This document shows, one piece after another, positions 8,480-16,879 of a stretch of DNA of 64,000 nt. The stretch is from Ruegeria_C sp040830705 (GTDB lineage Bacteria > Pseudomonadota > Alphaproteobacteria > Rhodobacterales > Rhodobacteraceae): NCBI GenBank assembly GCA_040830705.1, contig JBFOME010000015.1, forward strand, positions 62,001 through 126,000, read 5' to 3'. Below the pieces are notes generated by a model. It did no database searches. It saw only the letters and a program-made list of their open reading frames with translations, and was not told the origin of the DNA. Each line of letters opens with the position of its first letter. The stretch's first letter is position 1. The position numbers and the translations under genes were made by a program.

Positions 8480-9391
8480 TCAACCGCCACGCACGATCGC
8501 TTCGAACTCGCGCCACTCGCGCGCCGACAGGCCGGAGTTTTCCTGGCTGACATCTTCCCCCCGTAACATCCGCTGTACGCAACTCACCATCTGCGCTGAA
8601 AGGCTGGCCGCGCCAAGCCGGTAATCCTCGAACGCTCTATAGGCGAAGGGAACCCAGTCAGCGACGATGTTGCACATGATCTCGGCATAAACCCGAATTT
8701 CATATTGGGCATGCGTGTCCGCCCGCAGACGCAGGAAATGGAACAGGTTGTGCAGATCCACCTTCCAATACCATTGCGTATAAACATTGGCAGGCAGGTT
8801 CATCCGCGCCAGTTCGCGCGCCAGACCCTGCTGCCCATCCTGGCTGATCATCGCCTCGTAATTGTCGTAACACCGCATGCTGTCCGACTTGAGCATGTCC
8901 AGCACCCGCGCGGCCTCCTCGCCCTGTAGCGCCTCGCCACGACCCTGATTGTTGATCTCGGACTGGGCCGCAACATGTTCGGGGGCCGGGATGTAAAACT
9001 CGCGGTCCAGAATTGAATACCGTGCCGAGTATTCGTTCACATTGGCGGTGCGGTGACGGATCCACTGGCGCGCCACAAAGACCGGCAGTTTCACATGCAG
9101 CTTGATCTCGCACATTTCAAACGGGGTCGAATGCCAGTGTCGCATAAGATAGCGGATCAGTCCTTCGTCGTTCTGCACCGATTTGGTGCCCTTGCCATAA
9201 GACACGCGCGCCGCCTGACAGATGGCAGCATCGTCGCCCATATAGTCGATGACCCTGACAAAGCCATGATCCAGCACCGGATGCGCCGTGAACAACCGCT
9301 CTTCAAGCCCCTCGGACACCGCACGCCGAGTCGGAGCGGTATGCCCGCGCTGTTCTTCGATTTCCGCCAGTTGTTCAGTCGACAGCGACAT
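8480..9391 (-). CDS. thyX: FAD-dependent thymidylate synthase ThyX
   Basis: 303 residues. Makes dTMP from dUMP using methylene-tetrahydrofolate and FADH2. The ThyX signature is clear: RHR at 112-114 within QWIRHRTANVNEYSARY, plus HxxP-type STPFEMCE (about 88-95) and the C-terminal FHFLRLRAD helix. Length is normal for the alphaproteobacterial type. It appears to be a single gene; its 5' region (9392-9581) is shared with the divergent lipoprotein gene. Confidence 0.97.
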   Translation of the reverse strand: MSLSTEQLAEIEEQRGHTAPTRRAVSEGLEERLFTAHPVLDHGFVRVIDYMGDDAAICQAARVSYGKGTKSVQNDEGLIRYLMRHWHSTPFEMCEIKLHVKLPVFVARQWIRHRTANVNEYSARYSILDREFYIPAPEHVAAQSEINNQGRGEALQGEEAARVLDMLKSDSMRCYDNYEAMISQDGQQGLARELARMNLPANVYTQWYWKVDLHNLFHFLRLRADTHAQYEIRVYAEIMCNIVADWVPFAYRAFEDYRLGAASLSAQMVSCVQRMLRGEDVSQENSGLSAREWREFEAIVRGG

Positions 9392-9581
9392 GATTGGGTC
9401 CCCTCCCTGCGGGCGCTCAGAATCTCATTGCCGTAACTATATCTGGACAATAGCAAAGGTTGAACCGCTATATCGAGCGCCTTCATTAATATCACAATTC
9501 GCGCTTTGGTGTTTCAACCCGATTGACATTCGCGTGTACGTGACGGAATTTCCGGCAAGCTAAGAAAAAGTCGAGGTTGAG

Positions 9582-10493
9582 GTGATGAAGCGGTATTTGT
9601 CGGCAATAGCGTTATTGTCCGCCCTCTCTGCGTGCGGAAGTGGCGTTTTTACCGAGTCCGGCGCCGATGACGGGGACACTGACTCGGGTACAGTAGTCGA
9701 TACCACTGGCGTTCCAGCGGCCATTGCAGGCAACCTCGAGTCCGTAACCTATGATCCGGGTGATCCAGGTGCGGGAGTTCCCGCACGATTGCTTGTAAAA
9801 GGGGTCGGCTTTGATTCCGCGGGCGAGGCAGTAGACTATGTTAGGAAACCAGCGTTAGATGCAAATGTACCGGGGTTTCAAACCTTTACATTCCAGGCTG
9901 ATGGGGACTCGCGGCACTACACAGCCTTTGTTCGGGAAAGCGATGGCGTTGTGGTTGCGGTAACAGGTTCAGGCCAGTTCGGGCAGTTCCTGGCCGGAGC
10001 GACTTTCGACAATACCGGCACCTTTTCCGCGCCGGCCTCAGACGCGGTCCCCGATCTGGGATCCGTTCAATACAATGGGGCGTACGCTGGGATTCTTAAC
10101 GTTGCGGGCGACGGTGGAGATCTGCTGACACCATCTCCGGGAACCACGGGCAGCGCAGTGCCGGCGCAGCTTGCAGAAGTTTCTGGAACCGTACGAATCG
10201 TCGGGGATTTCCAACAGAACCTTGTAACCGGCACAATCCAAAACCGAGAAATTGCTGACAGCAACACCGCATTGGAAGATCTGGATCTCCTAATCACTCC
10301 AGTCGGGGAGAATGGCGGCTTCGAAGGTGACATCGAGGTGACAGGCACGAACAGCGCCATAGGCACATATGCCGGTACATTTGGCGGAGATGGCGCAACA
10401 GCGGTCGGTGGCGCAATTAATGCAGCAAACCATACTGACGCGATCCCAGGCGGCGACGAAATCGAGTACGGAGTATTTACCGCCACACGATGA
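9582..10493 (+). CDS. TbpB-like surface lipoprotein, predicted Slam substrate
   Basis: 303 residues. A lipoprotein signal with lipobox LSAC puts the lipidated Cys at about residue 18, followed by an acidic Asp/Gly/Ser spacer. The rest is beta-rich, and the last strands read TYAGTFGGDGATAVGGAI, the glycine-rich signature of transferrin-binding-protein-like (TbpB handle/barrel) domains. The next gene encodes a Slam-type outer-membrane protein, which in characterised systems moves such lipoproteins to the cell surface. The ligand (haem, metal or host protein) cannot be told. ATG 9582 or 9585 could be the start. A TTGACA at 9523-9528 is a possible -35. Confidence 0.75.
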   Translation: MMKRYLSAIALLSALSACGSGVFTESGADDGDTDSGTVVDTTGVPAAIAGNLESVTYDPGDPGAGVPARLLVKGVGFDSAGEAVDYVRKPALDANVPGFQTFTFQADGDSRHYTAFVRESDGVVVAVTGSGQFGQFLAGATFDNTGTFSAPASDAVPDLGSVQYNGAYAGILNVAGDGGDLLTPSPGTTGSAVPAQLAEVSGTVRIVGDFQQNLVTGTIQNREIADSNTALEDLDLLITPVGENGGFEGDIEVTGTNSAIGTYAGTFGGDGATAVGGAINAANHTDAIPGGDEIEYGVFTATR

Positions 10494-10527
10494 GACCCTG
10501 ACGTTGCCTGCAACCCCGCGCCATCTG

Positions 10528-11925
10528 ATGCGACGGTATCTGCTATGTTTCGTTCTGATTTCGGTTGTCTCAGTTTGTTCATGGCGTGCGGTTGCGGCCG
10601 CTCCCGCCGATGAATCACTGTCGTTGGATCAAGGCCTTACTCTAGCCATCTATACGTTGAGAAATGGCCAACCAGATCTAGCACTGCAACTCACTGACGC
10701 CTTGTTGCAGGCACGCCCCAAAGACCCTCTTCTGCACTACCTCAAAGCCAATGCGCATGCCCAACTCGGTCATGCTGGCCCTAGCCGCAAGGCGGCCGCG
10801 CGATCTTATCGACTGGCTGACAATTCCAAAGACAAGTTTCAGGCCGCGCAATTGGCATCCCGCATGGCTTTGGAGGCAAAACAGTACACGCTTTCACAAG
10901 TCTGGCTGCGCCGCACCGCGATCCACGCGCCCGACGACGAATCCGAGCGCCTGATCGCGCAGGATTACCGGGTGCTGCGGCAGTTGAATCCCTGGGCTTT
11001 CCGGCTGCGCGCCGAACTCAGCCCTTCTGATAACGTGAATGGCGGTGCCGACACGTCGCTGCAGATCATCGACGGGGTGCCGGTGGTCGGTCAGTTGAGT
11101 GGCGGCGCGCAGGCCCTGTCGGGGTTGATCGCCTCGGTCGATCTGGCGGTGGCCTACCGGCTGCGCCAGACCCGGGACAGCCGTACGACGCTTGGCAGCC
11201 GGATCTATGTTCAACGCATCAAACTGTCCTCGGATGCCAAGGATACAGCGCCGGACTTTGACGAGTCCGAGCTTGATTCAACATTTGCCGAACTGTCCGT
11301 CCGACATCTCTTTGCGATTGGAAAACCAGAAAAAGGCGGCAGAGCGTCGGTTGGCTTTGCCACCGGGTCGTCTTATTGGGGCGGCGAACGGGCCTATAAT
11401 TTTGCCCGGATCAGCGGTGACCGGACCTGGCGGCTGGAGAATGGCATACAGATGCGATTTGGCGGGTTAGCCGAAACCCGTTTTGCCGAGCGGTTCGGGA
11501 CCAATGACGCTAATATTCTCGGGCTGGGCGGGTATCTCACAAAACCGTTGAAGAATGGCGATAGGCTGTCTCTGGATCTGGCCTTTCGAAACACAAATGC
11601 GCGCTGGGATAACGGGACATTCTATTCTGCCTCGATGCGGATCGGATATGGGTTTGGCAAACCGGTCGGCCCGGTGCTGATCGATACCGGGTTGGTGCTG
11701 GGATATTCCCACTATCCCCGGTTCCTGTCGGCCGGGTTTATCGAGGTTCCCGGCGGGCGTACTGACAAGTCGATCTATGGCGATGTCAGCTTCTTTTTTC
11801 ATCGCTACGACTATGCGGGTTTTGCCCCGGTGCTGCGGCTTCGGTCCGGCAAGCGGTCATCGAATGACAGCCGCTACGATATATCCGAAACCTCGCTTTC
11901 GCTGGGAATTGAATCGACCTTCTGA
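10528..11925 (+). CDS. Slam-family (DUF560) outer-membrane surface-lipoprotein exporter
   Basis: 465 residues from the ATG that begins a signal peptide (MRRYLLCFVLISVVSV). Residues about 30-150 are TPR-like helices (NGQPDLALQLTDALLQARPKDPL). From about 155 to the end the sequence is amphipathic beta-strands of a 14-strand-type barrel, ending in Phe as outer-membrane proteins do. This is the architecture of Slam, which exports TbpB-like lipoproteins. It starts 34 bp after the lipoprotein gene. The frame is open into that gene, but only the signal-peptide ATG makes sense. The Shine-Dalgarno is weak. Confidence 0.82.
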   Translation: MRRYLLCFVLISVVSVCSWRAVAAAPADESLSLDQGLTLAIYTLRNGQPDLALQLTDALLQARPKDPLLHYLKANAHAQLGHAGPSRKAAARSYRLADNSKDKFQAAQLASRMALEAKQYTLSQVWLRRTAIHAPDDESERLIAQDYRVLRQLNPWAFRLRAELSPSDNVNGGADTSLQIIDGVPVVGQLSGGAQALSGLIASVDLAVAYRLRQTRDSRTTLGSRIYVQRIKLSSDAKDTAPDFDESELDSTFAELSVRHLFAIGKPEKGGRASVGFATGSSYWGGERAYNFARISGDRTWRLENGIQMRFGGLAETRFAERFGTNDANILGLGGYLTKPLKNGDRLSLDLAFRNTNARWDNGTFYSASMRIGYGFGKPVGPVLIDTGLVLGYSHYPRFLSAGFIEVPGGRTDKSIYGDVSFFFHRYDYAGFAPVLRLRSGKRSSNDSRYDISETSLSLGIESTF

Positions 11926-11986
11926 CTTGCTCTGGTCCTTTCAGTCGTTAGCGCTAATCTAGTGCCAAACGCGAAGGAGTTTACTG

Positions 11987-12415
11987 ATGAGTCTGACCTA
12001 CCTGCACACCATGGTCCGTGTGAAGGACCTAGAGAAGTCGATGGCCTTTTACGAATTGCTCGGCCTGAAAGAAACCCGCCGCTATGAGAGCGAGCAAGCA
12101 CGGTTTTCCCTGATCTTCATGGCCCCTCCTGGTCAAGAGGATGCGCCGATCGAACTGACTTATAACTGGGATGGTGACGATGCATTGCCCAGCGACAGTC
12201 GCCATTTCGGGCATCTGGCCTATGGGGTCGACAATATCTACGAGACTTGCCAGCACCTGATGGACAACGGCGTGACGATCAACCGCCCCCCGCGTGACGG
12301 GCGAATGGCCTTTGTCCGCTCGCCCGACAATATCTCGGTCGAGTTGCTGCAAAAGGGCGAGTCGCTTGCAGCGACCGAGCCATGGGCCAGCATGGAGAAC
12401 ACCGGCCATTGGTGA
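11987..12415 (+). CDS. gloA: Lactoylglutathione lyase (glyoxalase I)
   Basis: 142 residues with two VOC beta-alpha-beta repeats. It isomerises the glutathione hemithioacetal of methylglyoxal. Typical features: HTMVRVKDLEKSMAFYELLGLK at the N-terminus (first His ligand at 7), ELTYNWD with a Glu ligand, HFGHLAYGVD with a His ligand, and VELLQ with the last Glu ligand. GAAGGAG precedes the ATG. The stop codon overlaps the GTG start of the next gene. Confidence 0.93.
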   Translation: MSLTYLHTMVRVKDLEKSMAFYELLGLKETRRYESEQARFSLIFMAPPGQEDAPIELTYNWDGDDALPSDSRHFGHLAYGVDNIYETCQHLMDNGVTINRPPRDGRMAFVRSPDNISVELLQKGESLAATEPWASMENTGHW

Positions 12416-13152
12416 TCCGCGCGCTGGCGCTTGTCGCCGCGATCTGCCTTGGGGCGGGCGCTGGTTCGGCGCAGTGCCGCCAGGCACTGGCCTTGGGGCT
12501 GGATGTGTCGGGTTCGGTCGATGGTCAGGAGTACCGGATGCAACTGGATGGGCTGGCCAATGCGCTGACCCATCCTGAGATCGCGACGATCCTGACCGCC
12601 CGATCAGCGGCACCTGTCCGGATCACGGTCTATGAATGGAGCGGTGCAGATGATCAGAGGTTGCTGGTCACGTGGCGCGACATTCGCAACCGCACCGATT
12701 TGGAGCAGATCGCAGCGCTTCTGCGCACCACCCGGAGAGCAGAGGCAGATCCCGGCACCGCCGTTGGCGCGGCGATGCTGTTCGGAGCGGACTTATTGGC
12801 GCAACAAGGCGAATGCTGGAAACGCACGCTGGATCTGTCAGGCGACGGCAAGCACAATCTTGGCCCGCATCCGCGTGATGTGAAAGCGGACCTGATCAGA
12901 CAGGGCCTGACCATCAACGGGTTGCTGATCGGCACCGATCCGAGATTCGGGCAGAACCGAAGATATGGCCAGATCGGCGAGCTAGCGGCCTATTACCGAA
13001 GCTGGGTCATTCTGGGGCCCGGTGCCTTTACCGAAGTCGCCTTGGGATTCGAGGAATATCAGAGGGCGATGGTGCGTAAGCTCATACACGAGTTGGAGGC
13101 TCCAGCAATGTCCGCGATCGGTCCCGGCCATCGCCCGCCCGCGCCTCAGTAG
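12412..13152 (+). CDS. DUF1194 secreted vWA-like protein
   Basis: 246 residues from a GTG overlapping the gloA stop. It begins with a signal peptide (ALALVAAICLGAGAGSAQ), then a vWA-like fold with the MIDAS start DVSGSVD and the later LDLSGDGKHN strand typical of DUF1194. It is presumably exported and divalent-cation binding; function unknown. An ATG at 12382 inside gloA would only lengthen the signal. Its last 7 nt overlap the convergent MarR gene. Confidence 0.8.
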   Translation: MIRALALVAAICLGAGAGSAQCRQALALGLDVSGSVDGQEYRMQLDGLANALTHPEIATILTARSAAPVRITVYEWSGADDQRLLVTWRDIRNRTDLEQIAALLRTTRRAEADPGTAVGAAMLFGADLLAQQGECWKRTLDLSGDGKHNLGPHPRDVKADLIRQGLTINGLLIGTDPRFGQNRRYGQIGELAAYYRSWVILGPGAFTEVALGFEEYQRAMVRKLIHELEAPAMSAIGPGHRPPAPQ

Positions 13153-13643
13153 ATATAGCGGATCTGATCGGTCCAGTAGCGTTCGACGCGGCGCAGAGAG
13201 CTTGTGATATCCTCGATTCCTTCCATGCCCAGCACGCCTTTGTGCTGTAACCCGACGGCATGGCGGGCAAAGAGATCGGCCACAATATTGCGGATTTCAC
13301 GCCCGCGCTGGGTCAGACGCACCCGGACAGAGCGGCGGTCGATCTCGCATCGCTGATGGTGCATATAGCCCATCTCGACCAGTTTCTTGAGATTGTAGCT
13401 GACATTGCTGCCCTGATAGTAGCCCCGGCTCTTCAACTCGCCTGCAGTGACCTCATTGTCGCCGATATTGAACAGCAGCAGCGCTTGAACAGCGTTGATT
13501 TCCAACACGCCGACCCGCTCAAACTCATCCTTGATCACATCCAGCAGCAACCGGTGCAGCCGTTCCACAAGCGCAAGCGCTTCGAGATAGGTGGTCATGT
13601 ACCCCTTGCCGCCCTCATTGGCGATCTGTGCTTCGATGCTCAT
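13146..13643 (-). CDS. MarR-family winged-helix regulator (LdtR-like)
   Basis: 165 residues from an ATG with GGAG upstream; the frame runs 10 codons further to a TTG with no site. Winged helix: VQALLLFNIGDNEVTAGELKSRGYYQGSNVSYNLKKLVEMGY, then the wing RSVRVRLTQRG. This long-spacer MarR type is conserved in alphaproteobacteria, where LdtR controls cell-wall L,D-transpeptidase and stress genes in Liberibacter and relatives. The link to LdtR is from remembered sequence similarity. Its 3' end overlaps the convergent DUF1194 gene. Confidence 0.82.
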   Translation of the reverse strand: MSIEAQIANEGGKGYMTTYLEALALVERLHRLLLDVIKDEFERVGVLEINAVQALLLFNIGDNEVTAGELKSRGYYQGSNVSYNLKKLVEMGYMHHQRCEIDRRSVRVRLTQRGREIRNIVADLFARHAVGLQHKGVLGMEGIEDITSSLRRVERYWTDQIRYIY

Positions 13644-13717
13644 CCGCTTCTCCGACTCGCTGGCTTTCGACAACAGTGACCGGAAAACCCGAACAATCGG
13701 TTAAGGGAATTTTTCGT

Positions 13718-13975
13718 CTATTTTTGGAAGGTTTGCGAGATTTCGGCGATCATTTCGCCATAAGGCGCAGGCACATTGGCCTGCCCAGTGACCCACTGAT
13801 AGAGGTCCTGATCGTTTTCGTGCAGCAACCTGTCGTAAACATCCAGCGCGGCCGCGTCGAGTCGCGCAAGATTGGCCTCGGCGTAGGCGCTCAGGATCAG
13901 ATCCATCTCTTTGATACCGCGCCGCATCGAGCGCATCTTCAGCCGCTTGAGACGATGCGCGTGGGGCTCGCTCAC
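13718..13975 (-). CDS. sdhE: Succinate dehydrogenase FAD assembly factor SdhE
   Basis: 85 residues, the normal length. Contains the RGxxE motif as RRGIKEMD (about 18-25), needed for covalent flavinylation of SdhA, and the WVTGQANVP segment. Acts in the cytoplasm on the succinate dehydrogenase flavoprotein. It overlaps the XRE gene by 4 nt (ATGA), so the regulator and assembly factor are co-transcribed. Confidence 0.93.
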   Translation of the reverse strand: MSEPHAHRLKRLKMRSMRRGIKEMDLILSAYAEANLARLDAAALDVYDRLLHENDQDLYQWVTGQANVPAPYGEMIAEISQTFQK

Positions 13976-14367
13976 GCGCCCTGCTCCGCCAGACCGCGCA
14001 GTTTCTTTTCCAGCCGCGCGGCGCGTTCGGTCAACCCGCGCATCTCGCCCCGGATTGCGCGCAGCTCGCCCACCAGAGAGGTCAGCTCACCATCGGTCTC
14101 ACCTTCTTCGACAGGCGCATCCATGCCCTCGCCCTCGCCGGTCAGCAGCCACATGATCGAGACATTCAGCAGCCCCGCCATCATCGACAGCTTGTTGGCG
14201 CGCGGCTCGGCTAGATCATCCTCCCACGAGACGATGGTTGTCTTCTTAACGCCGATGCGACGCGCAAGCTGGGTCTGGGTCATGCCCGCCGCTTCACGAG
14301 CGCCAGCAACGCGATCGCCGAAGGTCGCCGCTTCCGGGCCGTACCAGTCTATTGCTTCATTGTTCAT
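13972..14367 (-). CDS. XRE-type HTH regulator with C-terminal coiled coil
   Basis: 131 residues. The Cro/CI helix-turn-helix spans about 17-72 (REAAGMTQTQLARRIGVKKTTIVSWED). The C-terminal part (about 95-128) has heptad-like ELRAIRGEMRGLTERAARLEKKLR, a probable coiled coil for oligomerisation. It is the first gene of a two-gene unit with sdhE and is divergent from aspC with 81 bp between them. The target is unknown. The close link to sdhE suggests control of respiration or of the divergent gene. Confidence 0.8.
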   Translation of the reverse strand: MNNEAIDWYGPEAATFGDRVAGAREAAGMTQTQLARRIGVKKTTIVSWEDDLAEPRANKLSMMAGLLNVSIMWLLTGEGEGMDAPVEEGETDGELTSLVGELRAIRGEMRGLTERAARLEKKLRGLAEQGA

Positions 14368-14448
14368 CAGCGCATGTCCTTCATCGCTTGATCGCGGGCT
14401 GGGCGCACCCTATGACAGTCGCGCTCAGCATACAAACAGAGGTGGCCC

Positions 14449-15651
14449 ATGAATTTCCTGTCTGCGACATTGTCACGCGTGAAGCCGTCTCCGACCATTG
14501 CAATGACGGCAAAAGCGGCGGAATTGAAGGCCGCTGGACGTGACGTAATTGGCCTCAGCGCGGGCGAGCCGGATTTTGACACGCCGCAGAACATCAAAGA
14601 TGCCGCAATCGCGGCGATTGTGGCAGGCAAGACCAAATACACCGCCCCCGATGGGATCCCCGAGTTGAAGCAGGCAGTCTGCGCCAAGCTCAAGCGCGAC
14701 AACGGGTTGGATTATACCCCTGCGCAGGTGTCGATCGGCACCGGCGGCAAACAGACGCTCTACAATGCGCTGATGGCCACGATGAATGCAGGCGATGAAG
14801 TGATCATCCCGGCCCCCTACTGGGTCAGCTATCCCGACATGGTGCTGCTGGCAGGCGGCACGCCCGTAGTGGTCGAGACGCAATTGGAGAACAGCTTCAA
14901 ACTGACGCCGGAACAGCTCGAAGCGGCCATTACGCCGAACACGAAATGGTTCATCTTCAACTCTCCCTCGAACCCAACCGGGGCCGGATATAGCTGGGAT
15001 GAATTGAAGGCGCTGACCGATGTGTTGATGCGTCACCCGCATGTCTGGATCATGACCGACGACATGTACGAACATCTGGCCTATGACGGGTTTGAATTCT
15101 GCACGCCCGCGCAGGTCGAGCCAGGGCTTTATGAGCGCACGCTGACCTGCAACGGGGTCTCCAAGGCTTATGCAATGACCGGGTGGCGCATTGGTTATGC
15201 GGCGGGGCCGGTCGAGGTGATTGCCGCGATGCGCAAGATCCAGTCGCAAAGCACCTCGAACCCTTGTTCCGTCAGTCAATGGGCGGCGGTCGAGGCGCTG
15301 AACGGCACGCAAGACTTCCTGGCACCCAACAACGAGGTCTTCAAACGCCGCCGCGATCTGGTGGTGTCGATGCTGAGCCAGATCGATGGCATCACCTGCC
15401 CGGTGCCCGAAGGGGCGTTTTATGTCTATCCCTCCATCGCCGGGCTGATCGGTAAGACGACCCCTGCCGGGACAGTCATCGAAAATGACGAGGCCTTCGC
15501 GACGGCCCTGCTGGAAGAGGCGGATGTGGCCGTTGTCTTTGGCGCGGCCTTCGGCCTTTCACCCAACTTTAGGGTCAGTTACGCTACCTCGGACGAGGCA
15601 CTGACTGAGGCCTGCACGCGCATCCAGCGCTTCTGCGCCGCGCTACGTTAA
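14449..15651 (+). CDS. aspC: Aspartate aminotransferase (class I, PLP)
   Basis: 400 residues, the size of the Ib-type alphaproteobacterial enzyme. It interconverts aspartate and 2-oxoglutarate with oxaloacetate and glutamate. Lys239 in NGVSKAYAMTGWRIGY is the PLP Schiff-base lysine. Other fold markers are GEPDFDTP, NSPSNPTG (Asn for PLP O3'), DDMYEHL (Asp) and the carboxylate-binding Arg in FRVSYA. The ATG is preceded by GAGGTGGCCC. Confidence 0.95.
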   Translation: MNFLSATLSRVKPSPTIAMTAKAAELKAAGRDVIGLSAGEPDFDTPQNIKDAAIAAIVAGKTKYTAPDGIPELKQAVCAKLKRDNGLDYTPAQVSIGTGGKQTLYNALMATMNAGDEVIIPAPYWVSYPDMVLLAGGTPVVVETQLENSFKLTPEQLEAAITPNTKWFIFNSPSNPTGAGYSWDELKALTDVLMRHPHVWIMTDDMYEHLAYDGFEFCTPAQVEPGLYERTLTCNGVSKAYAMTGWRIGYAAGPVEVIAAMRKIQSQSTSNPCSVSQWAAVEALNGTQDFLAPNNEVFKRRRDLVVSMLSQIDGITCPVPEGAFYVYPSIAGLIGKTTPAGTVIENDEAFATALLEEADVAVVFGAAFGLSPNFRVSYATSDEALTEACTRIQRFCAALR

Positions 15652-15663
15652 CAAGGAGCAGGC

Positions 15664-16077
15664 ATGTCCGCAGAACTGCCCGACTATTACTTCCGTGTCC
15701 GCGAAAACGGCGCCGTCGTGTTCCGCGTGGACACGGAAAACCGCCAGCGCCGGATCGAAATGGACCAGATCGCCGTGGTCAATATCCGCAATGGCGAGAT
15801 CAAACCACATGGGCAGCGGGAATTGTCGGATGAGGACTTGCAGGAAATCCGCGGTTGGATGGCGGCGCGATCCGAGTTGCTGGCCAACCGCGATATCGAC
15901 GACATTCACCGCGCCGTCGACCACCTGAACCTGACCACGCAATGGGCGCAGTCCAAGGCAAGTGCGGCCCAACTCGAAGAGGTGACCGACACCCTGTTGC
16001 TTGCTATGCACGATTTGCGGTCGGTTTTGGTGCGCAAAAAGGCCGACCGTTTGATGGGCAAAGGCCGATCAGAGTGA
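15664..16077 (+). CDS. Conserved hypothetical cytoplasmic protein
   Basis: 137 residues, charged, with no signal or membrane segment. The first half looks like a small beta domain (YYFRVRENGAVVFRVDTENRQRR); the second is helical and may form a coiled coil (AAQLEEVTDTLLLAMHDLRSVLVRKKADRLMGK). AAGGAG precedes the ATG, 12 bp after aspC, so it is probably in the same transcript. I do not recognise a function. Confidence 0.7.
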   Translation: MSAELPDYYFRVRENGAVVFRVDTENRQRRIEMDQIAVVNIRNGEIKPHGQRELSDEDLQEIRGWMAARSELLANRDIDDIHRAVDHLNLTTQWAQSKASAAQLEEVTDTLLLAMHDLRSVLVRKKADRLMGKGRSE

Positions 16078-16169
16078 GCCGAATTTCCTGAGTTGTCGTG
16101 GTTCGCAGAAGCCAGAGAGTTGATCATCAGTGTCGGCTCTGCGGCCTTTCCTGCCTTCGTTATGACCGG

Positions 16170-16760
16170 TCAAACGTCTGTTTTGTAGTGGGCGAGGAAC
16201 ATCACGACGCAGTCGTCCAAAACGTCTTTGGGCGTCGGGTTCTCGCCGAGGAAAAATTCAGGCCAAAAGAAGAAGTTCTTCACAAGCGCCAGAAGCTGGT
16301 TGGTCGCAAAAACCGGATCAGCCTTTCGGATCACGCCTGCGTCCATTGCTTCGCTGATCAGCCTCGTTATCGGGTAGTCATGTGTCGCGGTTTCGGTGAA
16401 GAATTGCCGGGACCGGTCAAGGTCACGGATCAATTCTGAGATGACCATCCGGTTTAATCCGATGGCGGTTTCATCAGTGATCACCCCAATGTAGCGCCAC
16501 AAGGCTTCCTTCAATTGTTCGACGAAGTCGCGATCCGAGTCGTAGGACACCGGCTCCATGCTCCGGTTCTGCTCCAGCATGATCTGTGAGATCGCCTCGA
16601 AAAGGGCCTCCTTGCTCTCGAAATGATTGTAGAGCGTGCGACTCGAAACGTTGGCCTTTTTGGCGATAGAGGTCGTCTTCGCCCCCAGAAACCCCTGCTC
16701 TTTGAACTCATCGATGGCAGCATCTATGATATCTTTTCTTTTCTTTTCAGTGCGTTTCAC
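16170..16760 (-). CDS. TetR-family regulator
   Basis: 196 residues from a GTG 8 nt after GAGG. The frame is open 30 codons further, but that extension has no site and covers the likely operator region. N-terminal HTH about residues 10-50: AKKANVSSRTLYNHFESKEALFEAI. The C-terminal domain is of the TetR ligand-binding type. It is divergent from the dienelactone-hydrolase-like gene, with AGTAAA/TTTACT repeats between them, and likely represses that gene in response to its substrate. Confidence 0.88.
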   Translation of the reverse strand: MKRTEKKRKDIIDAAIDEFKEQGFLGAKTTSIAKKANVSSRTLYNHFESKEALFEAISQIMLEQNRSMEPVSYDSDRDFVEQLKEALWRYIGVITDETAIGLNRMVISELIRDLDRSRQFFTETATHDYPITRLISEAMDAGVIRKADPVFATNQLLALVKNFFFWPEFFLGENPTPKDVLDDCVVMFLAHYKTDV

Positions 16761-16816
16761 GATTTCTGCCTCAAAAAGTAAAAAGATGTGTTTACAAACG
16801 CCATCTCCCCACCATA

Positions 16817-16836
16817 AGTAAACACAACAATTTACT
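16817..16836. promoter_or_regulatory. Inverted repeat AGTAAA-N8-TTTACT, candidate TetR operator
   Basis: It lies in the 119-bp divergent gap between the TetR gene and the hydrolase gene, 43 bp before the hydrolase ATG. A further GTTTAC (16790-16795) pairs with GTAAAC (16818-16823), so two overlapping dyads are possible. This is typical placement for a TetR switch; binding is inferred. Confidence 0.45.
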
Positions 16837-16879
16837 TTAGCAAGGCGCAAAGCTGCCTGACCCCGAAAGGACCAAGACC

